From CBFGTV01 sp965652145 (GTDB taxonomy: Bacteria; Bacillota; Clostridia; Peptostreptococcales; Natronincolaceae), in the NCBI GenBank assembly GCA_965652145.1, contig CBFGTV010000028.1, positions 1-42,521 on the forward strand: a stretch of DNA of 42,521 nucleotides. The letters run 5' to 3'. Both the position numbers and the translations under genes were made by a program. This document shows positions 23,895 to 31,991 of the stretch, in pieces; position 1 is the first letter of the stretch; every line of letters begins with the position of its first letter. Under the pieces are notes generated by a model that searched no databases, was not told the DNA's origin, and was given only the letters and a program-made list of their open reading frames with translations.

Positions 23895-24320
23895 ATGAAA
23901 AACTTTATAATGGATTTACAGCTGTTTGCAACAATACCAACCAGTGATGATATTTATTTCAGAATTATCCATAATGGTGCATCCAAAAAGGTGGCCATCG
24001 TTGAAAGCTATCGGGTTAATAAAAAGAAGGAAGTCAAAAGACAAGAGGCCTTTGGTGAGCACGAGGCCATTGCCACCTTCGGCGGAACAACTGATTATGA
24101 GCTGGAGATTTCAAAGGCCTATGCCACAGAGGCGGCTATTAATGATGGTATTTTCCTTGATGAGCTAGAAAATTTTGAGTTTGTTATTGAAAAGCCCGAC
24201 CGTTCAGAGGTTTACTCGGGCTGCAATTGGAGCGAAATTTCAGAGGATGGAAAGCTGAAGGACAAGGTTGTTGAAAATATTAAATTCAGCGCCGCCAAAT
24301 TTAAGAGGATTATGAAATAG
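23895..24320 (+). CDS. Tail tube protein, tail set 1
   Basis: A 141-residue protein with the tube/major tail N-terminal signature FIMDLQLFAT and a beta-rich body (KKVAIVESYRV, TDYELEISKAYA, FEFVIEKPDRSEVYSGC). Sheath-then-tube order is standard for contractile tails. The start follows AGGAGGG by 6-7 nt. A terminator-like hairpin begins at the base after its stop codon. Tube assignment rests on position, size and the LQLFAT motif. Confidence 0.8.
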   Translation: MKNFIMDLQLFATIPTSDDIYFRIIHNGASKKVAIVESYRVNKKKEVKRQEAFGEHEAIATFGGTTDYELEISKAYATEAAINDGIFLDELENFEFVIEKPDRSEVYSGCNWSEISEDGKLKDKVVENIKFSAAKFKRIMK

Positions 24321-24345
24321 GGAGTAGCTGCGGCTACTCCTTTTA
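24321..24345 (+). terminator. Leaky internal terminator/attenuator after the tube gene
   Basis: A perfect 8-bp stem, GGAGTAGC (24321-24328) with GCTACTCC (24333-24340), loop TGCG, followed by only TTTTA. It starts immediately after the tube stop codon. It may reduce transcription into the low-copy baseplate genes while keeping sheath and tube high. Confidence 0.65.
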
Positions 24346-24369
24346 TCAACCATTCCAGGAGGGATAAAA

Positions 24370-24861
24370 ATGGAAAAAAGTAAGCTGGCAATGCTGCGGG
24401 AGGGAATACCCAATCATCGGATTGTGAACTATCCCGGTACCGATTTAAAGGTGGCGGTGGTGGCCCTAAGCTCCAGGGAAATTATTGAGGCCCGGGAAGG
24501 GGCAATGAAATATCTGAAAAATAAGCAGGTGGATCTCAATACAGCAGATTTGGTATTAAACCTTTATATATTGCAATTGGCCATGAGGAATCCAGAAAGC
24601 TTAAAAGAACCCTTTATCAGCTCCATTGAAGAGCTTGAAGAGTTATCGACTCCCTTAGAGATATACGAGCTTCATCAAATATATTTAGAGGTACAAAATG
24701 AGATGAAGTCCGATTTACAGATGATGACCACTGATGACTTTGAAGCCCTAAAAAAGCAATTGGGTCAGATGACCTTGAAAGACTTCGATGGAGAATTGCT
24801 GACTATTTTAAAACGCTTCCATCTGACCCTAGCTTCAAAGGCCTCACAGGGGGGCAATTAG
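24370..24861 (+). CDS. Tail assembly chaperone (0-frame product), tail set 1
   Basis: A 163-residue mostly helical protein between tube and tape-measure genes, the universal place of tail assembly chaperones (XkdN/gpG-type). Sequence begins SKLAMLREGIPNH and has the chaperone-like VVALSSREIIEAREGAMKYL. The start follows CAGGAGGG. Near its end lies T TTA AAA (24807-24813), a -1 slippery heptamer in the correct phase. Slipping gives a longer protein ending in a zinc ribbon, as gpG/gpGT do in lambda. Chaperones coat the tape measure and recruit tube subunits during assembly. Confidence 0.8.
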   Translation: MEKSKLAMLREGIPNHRIVNYPGTDLKVAVVALSSREIIEAREGAMKYLKNKQVDLNTADLVLNLYILQLAMRNPESLKEPFISSIEELEELSTPLEIYELHQIYLEVQNEMKSDLQMMTTDDFEALKKQLGQMTLKDFDGELLTILKRFHLTLASKASQGGN

Positions 24862-25043
24862 TCTGGATCTATGCCAATATGCAGTTAGATCAGGAGGAAA
24901 GAATGGATTCCCTCTGTCCCAAGTGTAAGGGAGCGCTTCAAGAAGCCCGGTGCGTGGGATGCGGAACAGCTTTAACCCATCAATTCCATGGAGTTAATCA
25001 GCAATTTGATGATAATGCCTTTCAAAAACAGGCAAGGGAGTAG
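24813..25043 (+). CDS. -1 frame extension encoding a zinc ribbon (T-domain of tail chaperone, set 1)
   Basis: After a -1 slip at 24807-24813 the frame is open to the stop at 25041-25043, adding 76 residues for a fusion of about 224. The last 46 residues form a zinc ribbon with CPKC and CVGC. The same frame also has its own ATG at 24903 behind AGGAGG (24892-24897), 5 nt away, so independent translation of a 46-residue zinc-ribbon protein is also possible. No strong hairpin downstream of the slip site was found. Which mode is used cannot be settled from sequence. Confidence 0.6.
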   Translation, partial: TLPSDPSFKGLTGGQLVWIYANMQLDQEERMDSLCPKCKGALQEARCVGCGTALTHQFHGVNQQFDDNAFQKQARE

Positions 25044-25052
25044 GTGAGAAAA

Positions 25053-26282
25053 ATGGAAAGTAGCAATCAAGGAATTGGGTTGATAGAAAATTTAGATTGG
25101 TGGGGTATTGAAAGAACTGGTGGGGCGGTTTTGACCCTGAGCCACAGGCTAAAGGAAGCTGACAGATGGGGGCAAATATTTGGAGGAAATCTAGCTGTTT
25201 TGTCCAGTATCTACTTAACCACCACCCTGAGGAGTGTTAAGGATTTAGAAAACGGAGTTTATCAGCTCATAGAGGCCTTTCAATATCTTCAGTCATTTAA
25301 CCAAATGTATCCTGCTGAACTCAACAGCAGTATTCCAATTGGGGCTAATGGAGCATCACCGATATTAGACGACGTTCTAAGACAGCTGAATGAATTAAAT
25401 CCAACTTTAAGGGAACTGATAGAAGCTTTAAAGCAGAACTATTCTCTTCCTGGGGAAGGCCCTACAGACACTGGGGGCAAAAGCGGATTGGAGAATGCTT
25501 ATGGTTATGCTAAGGAGTTTGTCTTTATGGTAAATTTTCTTAATACGCTAGGAAAAATTTTAGGGTTTACGGGTGGAGAACTGGGCATTGTTTTAACCAG
25601 GCTGATGGGTAAGGCCCTAGCGCCTGCATTATTACCAGGAATTTTAGCAGGAGGCATGATGTATGGCACATTAGCCCTTGGTCAAAAACTACAAAAATAT
25701 GACCCTTCCTATCAAGAAATTAAGGCGTTAGATGAATATTCAGGATATGAACGAATTGAAAAAATTCAAGAGCAGAATTCTGATCAGATTGATCAAAAAC
25801 AATATCAAGAAATTACAGATTTTGTAAGATCAATTTCGGCTGATAAAAGATATCATACCCAGGAAACGATGCAGGAATTTGTCAATAACCTAGCGAGTGA
25901 GATGGAGATAAACATTGCCCAGGGTAAGGATTACTTGATTGAGCATGGTTCCAATGGTACTTTAACTGACACGCTGGTAGAGAAATTTATACAGTTTCGA
26001 GAAGAAAAGAATATGGAACGATTTAAGCAATATCAGAGCCAGAATCCAATAATTAAAAACCTGACAGATTACCGAAGCCTGGAACAGCAGATCAATTTAC
26101 ATCAAAATCTACAGCAGAGCATAATTACGAAGCCATCCTTCTCTGTAGAAGTAAACATTGATGGAAAAAATATCCCTAGCAGTGCAACGATTATTGATTC
26201 TCGAGAAATAAGTGAATGGGTTTCTAATTTTGATGAAATTGACAGCATACGCTATGGCAAGGAAGCCATCAGAATGGGATAA
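25053..26282 (+). CDS. Short tape measure protein (probable), tail set 1
   Basis: A 409-residue protein between the chaperone and LysM hub genes. ATG 25053 is preferred over GTG 25044 by spacing from the GGTGA ribosome site. A long N-terminal helical region and a hydrophobic stretch (about 160-215, with LALAPALLPGILAGG-like sequence) lead into a long charged coiled-coil-rich part (about 225-360). A C-terminal SFSVEVNIDGKNI segment resembles the beta tail seen at the ends of other tape measures (compare ITININGSN at the end of 36152-37954). If it is the ruler, the tail would be short, about 60 nm at 0.15 nm per residue. Confidence 0.65.
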   Translation: MESSNQGIGLIENLDWWGIERTGGAVLTLSHRLKEADRWGQIFGGNLAVLSSIYLTTTLRSVKDLENGVYQLIEAFQYLQSFNQMYPAELNSSIPIGANGASPILDDVLRQLNELNPTLRELIEALKQNYSLPGEGPTDTGGKSGLENAYGYAKEFVFMVNFLNTLGKILGFTGGELGIVLTRLMGKALAPALLPGILAGGMMYGTLALGQKLQKYDPSYQEIKALDEYSGYERIEKIQEQNSDQIDQKQYQEITDFVRSISADKRYHTQETMQEFVNNLASEMEINIAQGKDYLIEHGSNGTLTDTLVEKFIQFREEKNMERFKQYQSQNPIIKNLTDYRSLEQQINLHQNLQQSIITKPSFSVEVNIDGKNIPSSATIIDSREISEWVSNFDEIDSIRYGKEAIRMG

Positions 26283-26294
26283 GGGGGAATTAAA

Positions 26295-26870
26295 TTGAAA
26301 TTATCAGCATTAAAATATAAAACCTATACCTGGCCCAACAATCCCAGAAGCTATTCAATTCGATTTGAAAAGAATACGGCTGTTCACCATTATCCCTTTA
26401 CCAATATTAATGAAATTGACGATACTGGTATGAAACCCAGGGAGGTTTCCGGTGAAGGCGAATTTATCGGGGAAGGGGCCTATGAAGAATTTAAAAAATT
26501 GGCCACAGTGTTTTATAATCGTGGGCCGGGGCCGCTGATTCACCCCATCTGGCAAATTCAACAGGCTGTTTTTTCAAGGCTTGAGGTTCAGCAGGAGCCG
26601 ACACCTAATTATGTCAGATATAGCTTTAGCTTTATCGAGCATATTCCTCAGCCAGAGGTATTAACGGTAATACAAACGACACGAGAGGAGTCGCCTCAGG
26701 CTGAATCAGGCACTTCACAGTCTTCTGCTGCAATCCATGTGGTGAAAAGGGGAGAGACCCTCTCGCAAATTGCCAAGGTATACAACACTACCTGGCAGCA
26801 GCTGGCTGAAAAAAATCCCCAGATAAAAAACCCTAACTTGATTTATCCTGGTCAAGAAATAAAAGTGTAG
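26295..26870 (+). CDS. LysM-containing baseplate hub protein (XkdP-like), tail set 1
   Basis: A 191-residue protein started at TTG 26295, 7 nt after AAGGGGG. The first 125 residues match XkdP-type baseplate proteins (KYKTYTWPNNPRSYSI start, then GEGEFIGEGAYEEF). A C-terminal LysM domain (about 147-191) has VVKRGETLSQIAKVY and NLIYPGQEI. LysM binds peptidoglycan or N-acetylglucosamine chains; in the baseplate it may anchor the complex on the cell wall before contraction. The equivalent gene in the second set (37968-38390) lacks LysM. Confidence 0.85.
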   Translation: MKLSALKYKTYTWPNNPRSYSIRFEKNTAVHHYPFTNINEIDDTGMKPREVSGEGEFIGEGAYEEFKKLATVFYNRGPGPLIHPIWQIQQAVFSRLEVQQEPTPNYVRYSFSFIEHIPQPEVLTVIQTTREESPQAESGTSQSSAAIHVVKRGETLSQIAKVYNTTWQQLAEKNPQIKNPNLIYPGQEIKV

Positions 26871-26878
26871 GTGATAAA

Positions 26879-27877
26879 ATGCTTGTTCATGTTGAAAGCA
26901 AGAGAAATCAAAAACAATATAGAGTATCAAGAATGAGTGAATATTATATCGAAACCAGTCTTGATATTCCTGCTGATCACTTTAATATTGTACTGGAAAA
27001 TACCGTGGATGAAACCGGTAAGGGGGCCTATGGGGGTATGCTTGGGCCAAATGATGTCATTAAAATTGAGCAAAATAATGAAGTAATTTTGAATGGGATT
27101 ATTGATGATATAAAGGAAAGCTGGAATTCGTCAGGTTCAACAATTGAAATCACAGGAAGGGATAAAAGCCTATTGCTTCTTGACAATGATGCCGAGCCCA
27201 GAACCTATCATCGTTTAAAATACAGCGAATTCCTAAAACAACTATCTGCTCCCTATGGCTTTAAAGAAATTAAGGTGGCATCTTCTCAAGATGTAATGAT
27301 CGAGAAAATTGTAGTTGAGTCTGGCGATAGCATATGGGACGCTCTGAACCGTGAGGCAGAAGGGCTTAAGATGAAGCTCTGGTGTGATGCCCATGGAGCC
27401 ATCGTTGCAGAGGCTTTAAATTATCAAAAGCAGCCAATTTATCATTTTTCCAATCAGTTAGGCAATGCAATTAAAATCAAGCAGCTTCAAAATAAAATAA
27501 AGGGCAGTAGAATAAAAGGTGAGGTTTGGGTCAGGGGCCATGGCAGCAAAGCCTTTATAGTAAAGCATCAAAATGAAGATTTGATGCGTCAGGGGTATCA
27601 TAAGCGGGCCATCATCAATTCAGGCCTTACCAAAAATGTGGCCGAGGCAGAAGCCCTTGCCAAAAAGTATATCAAAGACCGAGTTGAGGGAAGCCACGAA
27701 ATTGAAATAACCATCAATGGAAAGCATCAAATAAAGATTAATGAAACAGCCTATCTGGAGGATCATATCACCGGAATGAAGGGTGTTTTTTTTATAGTCG
27801 GCATTAAACACCGAAAAAACACCAGGATAGGCGAAGAAAAAATCATTCGATTAAGACCATTAGGGGAGGGATTATAA
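26879..27877 (+). CDS. Baseplate hub protein (P2 gpD / XkdQ-like), tail set 1
   Basis: A 332-residue protein. An N-terminal beta domain (residues 20-100, with ITGRDKSLLLLDNDAEPR) precedes a region with VVESGDSIWDALNREAEGLKMKL, and the late AEALAKKYIKDRVEGSHEIEI is typical of gpD/XkdQ hubs. The hub carries the spike and connects the tube to the baseplate. The stop overlaps the next start (TAATG), so translation is coupled. Its counterpart in set 2 is 38392-39366. Confidence 0.85.
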   Translation: MLVHVESKRNQKQYRVSRMSEYYIETSLDIPADHFNIVLENTVDETGKGAYGGMLGPNDVIKIEQNNEVILNGIIDDIKESWNSSGSTIEITGRDKSLLLLDNDAEPRTYHRLKYSEFLKQLSAPYGFKEIKVASSQDVMIEKIVVESGDSIWDALNREAEGLKMKLWCDAHGAIVAEALNYQKQPIYHFSNQLGNAIKIKQLQNKIKGSRIKGEVWVRGHGSKAFIVKHQNEDLMRQGYHKRAIINSGLTKNVAEAEALAKKYIKDRVEGSHEIEITINGKHQIKINETAYLEDHITGMKGVFFIVGIKHRKNTRIGEEKIIRLRPLGEGL

Positions 27878-28248
27878 TGGGCTTTAGAAATGCCAGAATT
27901 CGTGATATTCAGCGGCATACCGCTATTGCGTCGGAAATAACCACCGTCACCAGTCCAGGGAAGACCATTAACGCCCTGGGAACAGGAGAGTATCGGGAGG
28001 TACCCTTGATTGCTCCCTTTGGTATTCGCTGGAACCCCCCGGGGGGAAGCAATGTACAGCTGATGAAGAACTGGAATTTTGCAGAGGCGGCGGTGGCCCT
28101 GGGAACCATTGTAGATGAAGCTGTTCCTCCGGGGGAAATACAGCTATATTCCCAGGGGGGCGCCAGCCTTCACTTAAGAAACGACGGAACCATTTTAATT
28201 AATAACCGATTACTCATAAAACAAGACGGAACCTTCCAGGTTCTATAG
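27877..28248 (+). CDS. Baseplate spike/puncture-type protein (Mu gp45 / P2 gpV-like), tail set 1
   Basis: A 123-residue protein. GEYREVPLIAPFGIRWNPPGGSNVQL early on fits an OB-fold, and the C-terminal repeats (GEIQLYSQGGASLHLRNDGTILINN) resemble a short beta-helix stalk as in gpV/gp45 spikes. There is no HxH iron-binding tip motif. It would be the membrane-piercing tip under the hub. The equivalent position in set 2 is filled by a DUF2577-type protein. Confidence 0.75.
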   Translation: MGFRNARIRDIQRHTAIASEITTVTSPGKTINALGTGEYREVPLIAPFGIRWNPPGGSNVQLMKNWNFAEAAVALGTIVDEAVPPGEIQLYSQGGASLHLRNDGTILINNRLLIKQDGTFQVL

Positions 28249-28260
28249 GCAGGTGAAAAA

Positions 28261-28608
28261 ATGGATTATCAAATTAATCAAAGAGATCTGGTAAAAAAGG
28301 GCTTAGGGGATTTAAAGCTGGTGTTGGGGCAGGAGGCAGTCAAACAAAGGCTGATGCTGAGGCTGACCATAGAAAAGGGCAGCTTTCAATATGATGAAGA
28401 GCTGGGAAGTCATTTAAAAGAGCTTCACCGGGCGAAGCCTTCACAGGTTAAGGCCCTGGCCGATCTCTATGTCAGAGAGGCCCTGGCGGTAGAGCAGGAT
28501 GTTGATGTAGAAAGTGTAGAGATTCAATGGAGAAGCCGAAGAAGTATACTTTTGACCGTCTATTACCGTTGGAATGGAATAGAGGATTCCTTGGAGGTGA
28601 TCATATGA
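28261..28608 (+). CDS. Baseplate wedge gp25/gpW-like (Mu gp46 type) protein, tail set 1
   Basis: A 115-residue protein with the compact alpha/beta pattern of gpW/gp46: DYQINQRDLVKKGLGDLKL, FQYDEELGSHLKELHR, VREALAVEQDVDVESVEI. It sits immediately before gpJ, as in P2 and Mu. Its stop overlaps the gpJ start (ATGA at 28605-28608). Confidence 0.8.
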   Translation: MDYQINQRDLVKKGLGDLKLVLGQEAVKQRLMLRLTIEKGSFQYDEELGSHLKELHRAKPSQVKALADLYVREALAVEQDVDVESVEIQWRSRRSILLTVYYRWNGIEDSLEVII

Positions 28609-29675
28609 TACAAAAAACCATGCAGGAAATTATAGAACAAATGCTTTCAGATTTTGCTCTTCAATTGGGGGTTAGTCAAATCTCAGGGGCTTCAGATATT
28701 GCCATTAAGGCCAAGGTGCTGGCGGCCCAGATCGAAGGCCTCTACTATAATCAGGGGTATATTTTAAAGCAGGCCTTTCCCCAAACGGCTACAGGTCAAT
28801 ATCTTGATTTGCACGGCTTTATTTATGGCGTTGACAGAAAGCAGCCCAACAAGGCCCGGGGAAGGGTACAAATGGGAAGAAGCACCGCCGCCCTGGAGGA
28901 CTATTTTATCCCCAAGGGTACCATCTTTTCAACGGAGGACCGAAACAACAAGAAGGCCCTCCGGGGCCTTACCACCGAAGACGCCATTTTAAGGGCTGGT
29001 GAAACCTTTGTGGATATCCAGGCCGAGGCCGAGCTGCCGGGTAAAGAGGGGAATGTAGAGGCCGGGGCCTTTACCATACTGAATACCCCCCCTGTAGGAA
29101 TTGAATATGTAACCAATTTTGAGCCTTTTACCGATGGAACCGACCTGGAGGAGGAAGGGGCCTACCGGAAGCGGCTCTTAGACAAGGTCAGAAGCCCCCA
29201 ATTGGGTGGCAACAGCAGAGACTATGAAAATTGGGCTTTATCCCTGGAGGGGGTATCTAGCGTAAAGGTACTGCCCCTTAATCGGGGGCCAGGTACTGTC
29301 GATGTTTTAATTTCCACCCCGGGAGGCCTGCCCAGCGACGAATTGGTCAATACGGTACAGGAATATATAGATGAACGCAGGCCCATTGGTGCCGATGTAT
29401 TGGTAATTAAACCTCAAATTCAATTGGTGGATGTTGTGGCCAAAATCACCCCTGCCGGCTCCTATACCCTGGCCGGTATTGCCGATAGAGTTGTCGAAGC
29501 CCTCAGGGAGGCCATTGAGTCTGTTGAAATTGGCGGTACAGTCAGAATTGCCGCCCTTATCAATGAATTATATAAGCTTGAAGAGGTAGAGGATGTAGAA
29601 ATAATCGAGCCCACCGCCAATATCAGCTTGGCCGGCGATGTGGTGGCCCAGGCAGGTGAGATTAATGTCCTATAA
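28605..29675 (+). CDS. Baseplate J-like protein, tail set 1
   Basis: A 356-residue gpJ-family protein. The ATG at 28605 follows GGAGGTGA; an in-frame ATG 78 nt earlier lies inside the upstream gene. Typical landmarks are DLHGFIYGVDRKQPNKARG near 67-85, GTDLEEEGAYRKRLLDKVRSP near 185, the SRDYENWALSLEGVSSVKVLPL core and PIGADVLVIKP near 265. It forms the wedge ring that surrounds the hub and triggers sheath contraction. The set 2 homologue is 40131-41210. Confidence 0.93.
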   Translation: MIQKTMQEIIEQMLSDFALQLGVSQISGASDIAIKAKVLAAQIEGLYYNQGYILKQAFPQTATGQYLDLHGFIYGVDRKQPNKARGRVQMGRSTAALEDYFIPKGTIFSTEDRNNKKALRGLTTEDAILRAGETFVDIQAEAELPGKEGNVEAGAFTILNTPPVGIEYVTNFEPFTDGTDLEEEGAYRKRLLDKVRSPQLGGNSRDYENWALSLEGVSSVKVLPLNRGPGTVDVLISTPGGLPSDELVNTVQEYIDERRPIGADVLVIKPQIQLVDVVAKITPAGSYTLAGIADRVVEALREAIESVEIGGTVRIAALINELYKLEEVEDVEIIEPTANISLAGDVVAQAGEINVL

Positions 29676-30231
29676 GGAAAAAATGCTGGAGCTATTGCCC
29701 TACGGTTTATACCGAGACGATAAAAACACCTTAAATCACAAGGAAATGGCTGTCTATGGCAAGCTATTAGACCAGCTGCAGGAAGAAATCAACCATCTGG
29801 AGGCTGAACTAATTGTAGAAACCGCCAGCGACGAGGGGCTAAGGGCCATGGAGGTTTTTTTGGAAATTCCCACTGACCCAACAAAGCCCCCTAATCAAAG
29901 AAGAAGCGCCATTATTGGCCGCCTCAGGGGAAATTCAACGGTCACCAGGGAACTAATCAAGTCTGTGGCCGACAGCTACGACCGGGGAACTGTTCAGGTA
30001 ACTGAAGACTTTGACCAGTACACCTTTCGAGTAAAATTTATAGATACCCTGGGCATTCCCTCCAACCTGGAGGATTTAAAAAGGGCCATTGAAGAAATTA
30101 AGCCGGCCCATTTAAAGGCTTTATATGAATTCAGCTACTATTTAATTAAGGAAATCCATGGGGTTATGACCATTAACGAGCTGCAAAATCAACCCCTACA
30201 CAAATTTGCAGGAGGTAGAAAACATGGCTAG
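29665..30231 (+). CDS. Baseplate I-like protein (DUF2313/YmfQ type), tail set 1
   Basis: A 188-residue protein; the ATG at 29665 overlaps the gpJ stop by 11 nt. KMLELLPYGLYRD at the start, PPNQRRSAIIGRLRGNSTVTREL near 90-112 and the IEEIKPAHLKALYEFSYY end are family features. It links the gpJ wedge to the fibres. It overlaps the fibre gene by 8 nt. Confidence 0.85.
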   Translation: MSYKEKMLELLPYGLYRDDKNTLNHKEMAVYGKLLDQLQEEINHLEAELIVETASDEGLRAMEVFLEIPTDPTKPPNQRRSAIIGRLRGNSTVTRELIKSVADSYDRGTVQVTEDFDQYTFRVKFIDTLGIPSNLEDLKRAIEEIKPAHLKALYEFSYYLIKEIHGVMTINELQNQPLHKFAGGRKHG

Positions 30232-30760
30232 TCAAACACCAAATTTAAACCTGTATAAGGTTAATCCTGAAACCGATGGAGAGATGACCTTTAATGTGAA
30301 GACAATGTTGAATGAAAATTGGGATCGCTTGGATGAGAGTATTGGAGAAGTCCATCAAGAGATTACGACCCATAAGGCTGATTATGTAAGGCACCCTGGT
30401 TATGCCGTCACAGCCGGCACAGGCAATGCCTATACCATCACCACAGACCCTGCCCCCACAGCCTATGTAGATGGTATGGGGATAGTTATCCGGGCCAATC
30501 GGGCCAATACCGGGGCCGCCACCCTAAATTGGAACGGCCTAGGAGCAGTACCCATTGTCGATGCCAAGGGGAACCCCTTAATAGCAGGGAAAATTCCCAA
30601 CGGGGCCAGGCTGTCCCTTCGATACAGCTCGGCAGCCGAAAATTTTCAATTACAGGGTGAAGGAGGTGAGTATGGAACAGCCACCCCGGCAGAGGTGATG
30701 CAGGGCTATACAATAGGAACAGAGGAAGGGGTTTTACCCGGTACCCTTGCCCTTACGGGG
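30224..30760 (+). repeat. Direct repeat between the two fibre genes, copy A
   Basis: The first roughly 540 bp of fibre A match the first roughly 540 bp of fibre B (31992-32530), with near-identity in the stretch coding for GMGIVIRANRANTGAATLNW. It can recombine to swap or delete fibre tips. Confidence 0.75.
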
Positions 30761-31447
30761 AATGCCGCAGCGGGGGACGTAATTGCAGGTCAAACCTTCT
30801 ATAACACTAATCCCAAGAGTAAAATTACAGGTACTCTTGCCTTAACAGGGGATGCAGCAGCAGCCCAAGTATTAAGCGGAAGAACCTTCTACAATACTAA
30901 CCCCAAATCAAGGCTAACGGGTACCATGGCCAACCGAGGGGCAGTAACAAATACCATTACGACCCAGGGAGGGCAATATACCATTCCCCAGGGGTATCAT
31001 AGTGGGAGCGGTGTGGTGACAGCTAGTTTTGCTAACCTTATACCTGGTAATGTGAGGCAGGGAGTGAATATTGGTGGGATAGTTGGTACGCTTATAGATG
31101 GTTCTAATATGCTGAGAATCATTGAAGGTACAACAGTGACGGTGAGGGTAAATCTTCAACCTAGTGGGTGGATGGAAAGTGTCGCACGTGTGGGATCATT
31201 ACCATTTAAACCTAAACTGGTTTTTGTATTTAGAAGCGATGACCCAACTAGGTATGCTGTAGCTAATGAAGATATTGTTCCGGTGCGTTTCGGTGTGAAT
31301 ATGACAGGAGAAAATTTACATGGTGCATTCATTAATGAGGTGACTAATGAACAGTATTTACAGGGAATATACGCAAATGGTTTTGAACTAGCCTGCAATA
31401 ATGCAGGTCCACAAGGAACAACTGTTAGGTGGATTGCAATTGGATAA
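30224..31447 (+). CDS. Tail fibre protein A (receptor-binding), tail set 1
   Basis: A 407-residue fibre. The ATG at 30224 follows GGAGG by 8 nt. The N-terminus (TPNLNLYKVNPETDGEMTFN then MLNENWDRLDESIGE) is a baseplate-binding head common to clostridial fibres. A beta-rich segment at about 55-150 is nearly the same as in the next fibre gene. Residues 175-235 hold repeats of the form VLSG-TFYNTNPKS-LTGT, followed by a GGQYTIPQGYHSGSG/NLIPGNVRQGVNIGGIVG unit. The last 100 residues are unique and probably form the receptor-binding tip. It would decide which cells the tail attacks. Confidence 0.85.
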   Translation: MASQTPNLNLYKVNPETDGEMTFNVKTMLNENWDRLDESIGEVHQEITTHKADYVRHPGYAVTAGTGNAYTITTDPAPTAYVDGMGIVIRANRANTGAATLNWNGLGAVPIVDAKGNPLIAGKIPNGARLSLRYSSAAENFQLQGEGGEYGTATPAEVMQGYTIGTEEGVLPGTLALTGNAAAGDVIAGQTFYNTNPKSKITGTLALTGDAAAAQVLSGRTFYNTNPKSRLTGTMANRGAVTNTITTQGGQYTIPQGYHSGSGVVTASFANLIPGNVRQGVNIGGIVGTLIDGSNMLRIIEGTTVTVRVNLQPSGWMESVARVGSLPFKPKLVFVFRSDDPTRYAVANEDIVPVRFGVNMTGENLHGAFINEVTNEQYLQGIYANGFELACNNAGPQGTTVRWIAIG

Positions 31448-31468
31448 ATTAAGAAAGGATGATAAAAA

Positions 31469-31807
31469 ATGCTTTACTACGCAAAACTAAACGAAAATTT
31501 AATCTGTACCGAAATTATAACCCGAACAGAACTGCTTCCAGCAGGATTATCGGGCTATATCAAGTTACCTGAATACAATCAAACCTACCTATGGCGAAAA
31601 TGAGAAGGTGACCAGTGGAGCCAGGAAACCTATGAGCCTACTGTATCCTTTGAAGTACTTCAACGAAGAATCCAAGACTTGGAGGAAGAAAACAGTAGCC
31701 TACAAGCAGTTATAACAGATTTAAGAACACAAAATGATGAAAACTATACAGCTTTACAATTAGCTCTGGCTGAAATAGCCGAGCTACTGGCAGGAGGTGA
31801 AGCCTAA
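31469..31807 (+). pseudogene. Fibre-associated coiled-coil protein interrupted by an in-frame TGA
   Basis: The ATG at 31469 follows AAGGATGAT. The frame runs 44 codons (MLYYAKLNENLICTEIIT..., ending YLWRK), meets TGA at 31601-31603, and continues open for 67 more codons (EGDQWSQETYEP, then coiled coil LQRRIQDLEEENSSLQAV) to TAA at 31805-31807. Without the TGA it would be a 112-residue protein of the kind often found after phage fibres. TGA where TGG (Trp) would fit KWEGDQW suggests a single G-to-A change. Readthrough is an alternative. The downstream small gene starts on the final A of the TAA. Confidence 0.75.
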
Positions 31808-31908
31808 TGGTTGCGGTATACGTAAGCCTGATTCAAAAGGGGCTTAGAACGTTGGAACAGATACCCTCCCTTTGGAAAGATGCAGTGGCAGAGGCTATTA
31901 AGCAATAG
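31807..31908 (+). CDS. Small CD1375-family phage protein
   Basis: A 33-residue peptide (MVAVYVSLIQKGLRTLEQIP..., ending AEAIKQ) whose ATG overlaps the preceding TAA, behind GGAGGTG. Very short proteins of this type with the VYVxLIxKGLRTxEQxP pattern are common next to fibre genes in clostridial phages and diffocin loci. Function is unknown. Confidence 0.75.
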   Translation: MVAVYVSLIQKGLRTLEQIPSLWKDAVAEAIKQ

Positions 31909-31991
31909 GAAACTAGTACGATATTACACTATCAATCAAAATAATAAAAAAATCTATGACAATAAATTAAACAAACTGGAGGTGTAAAACC

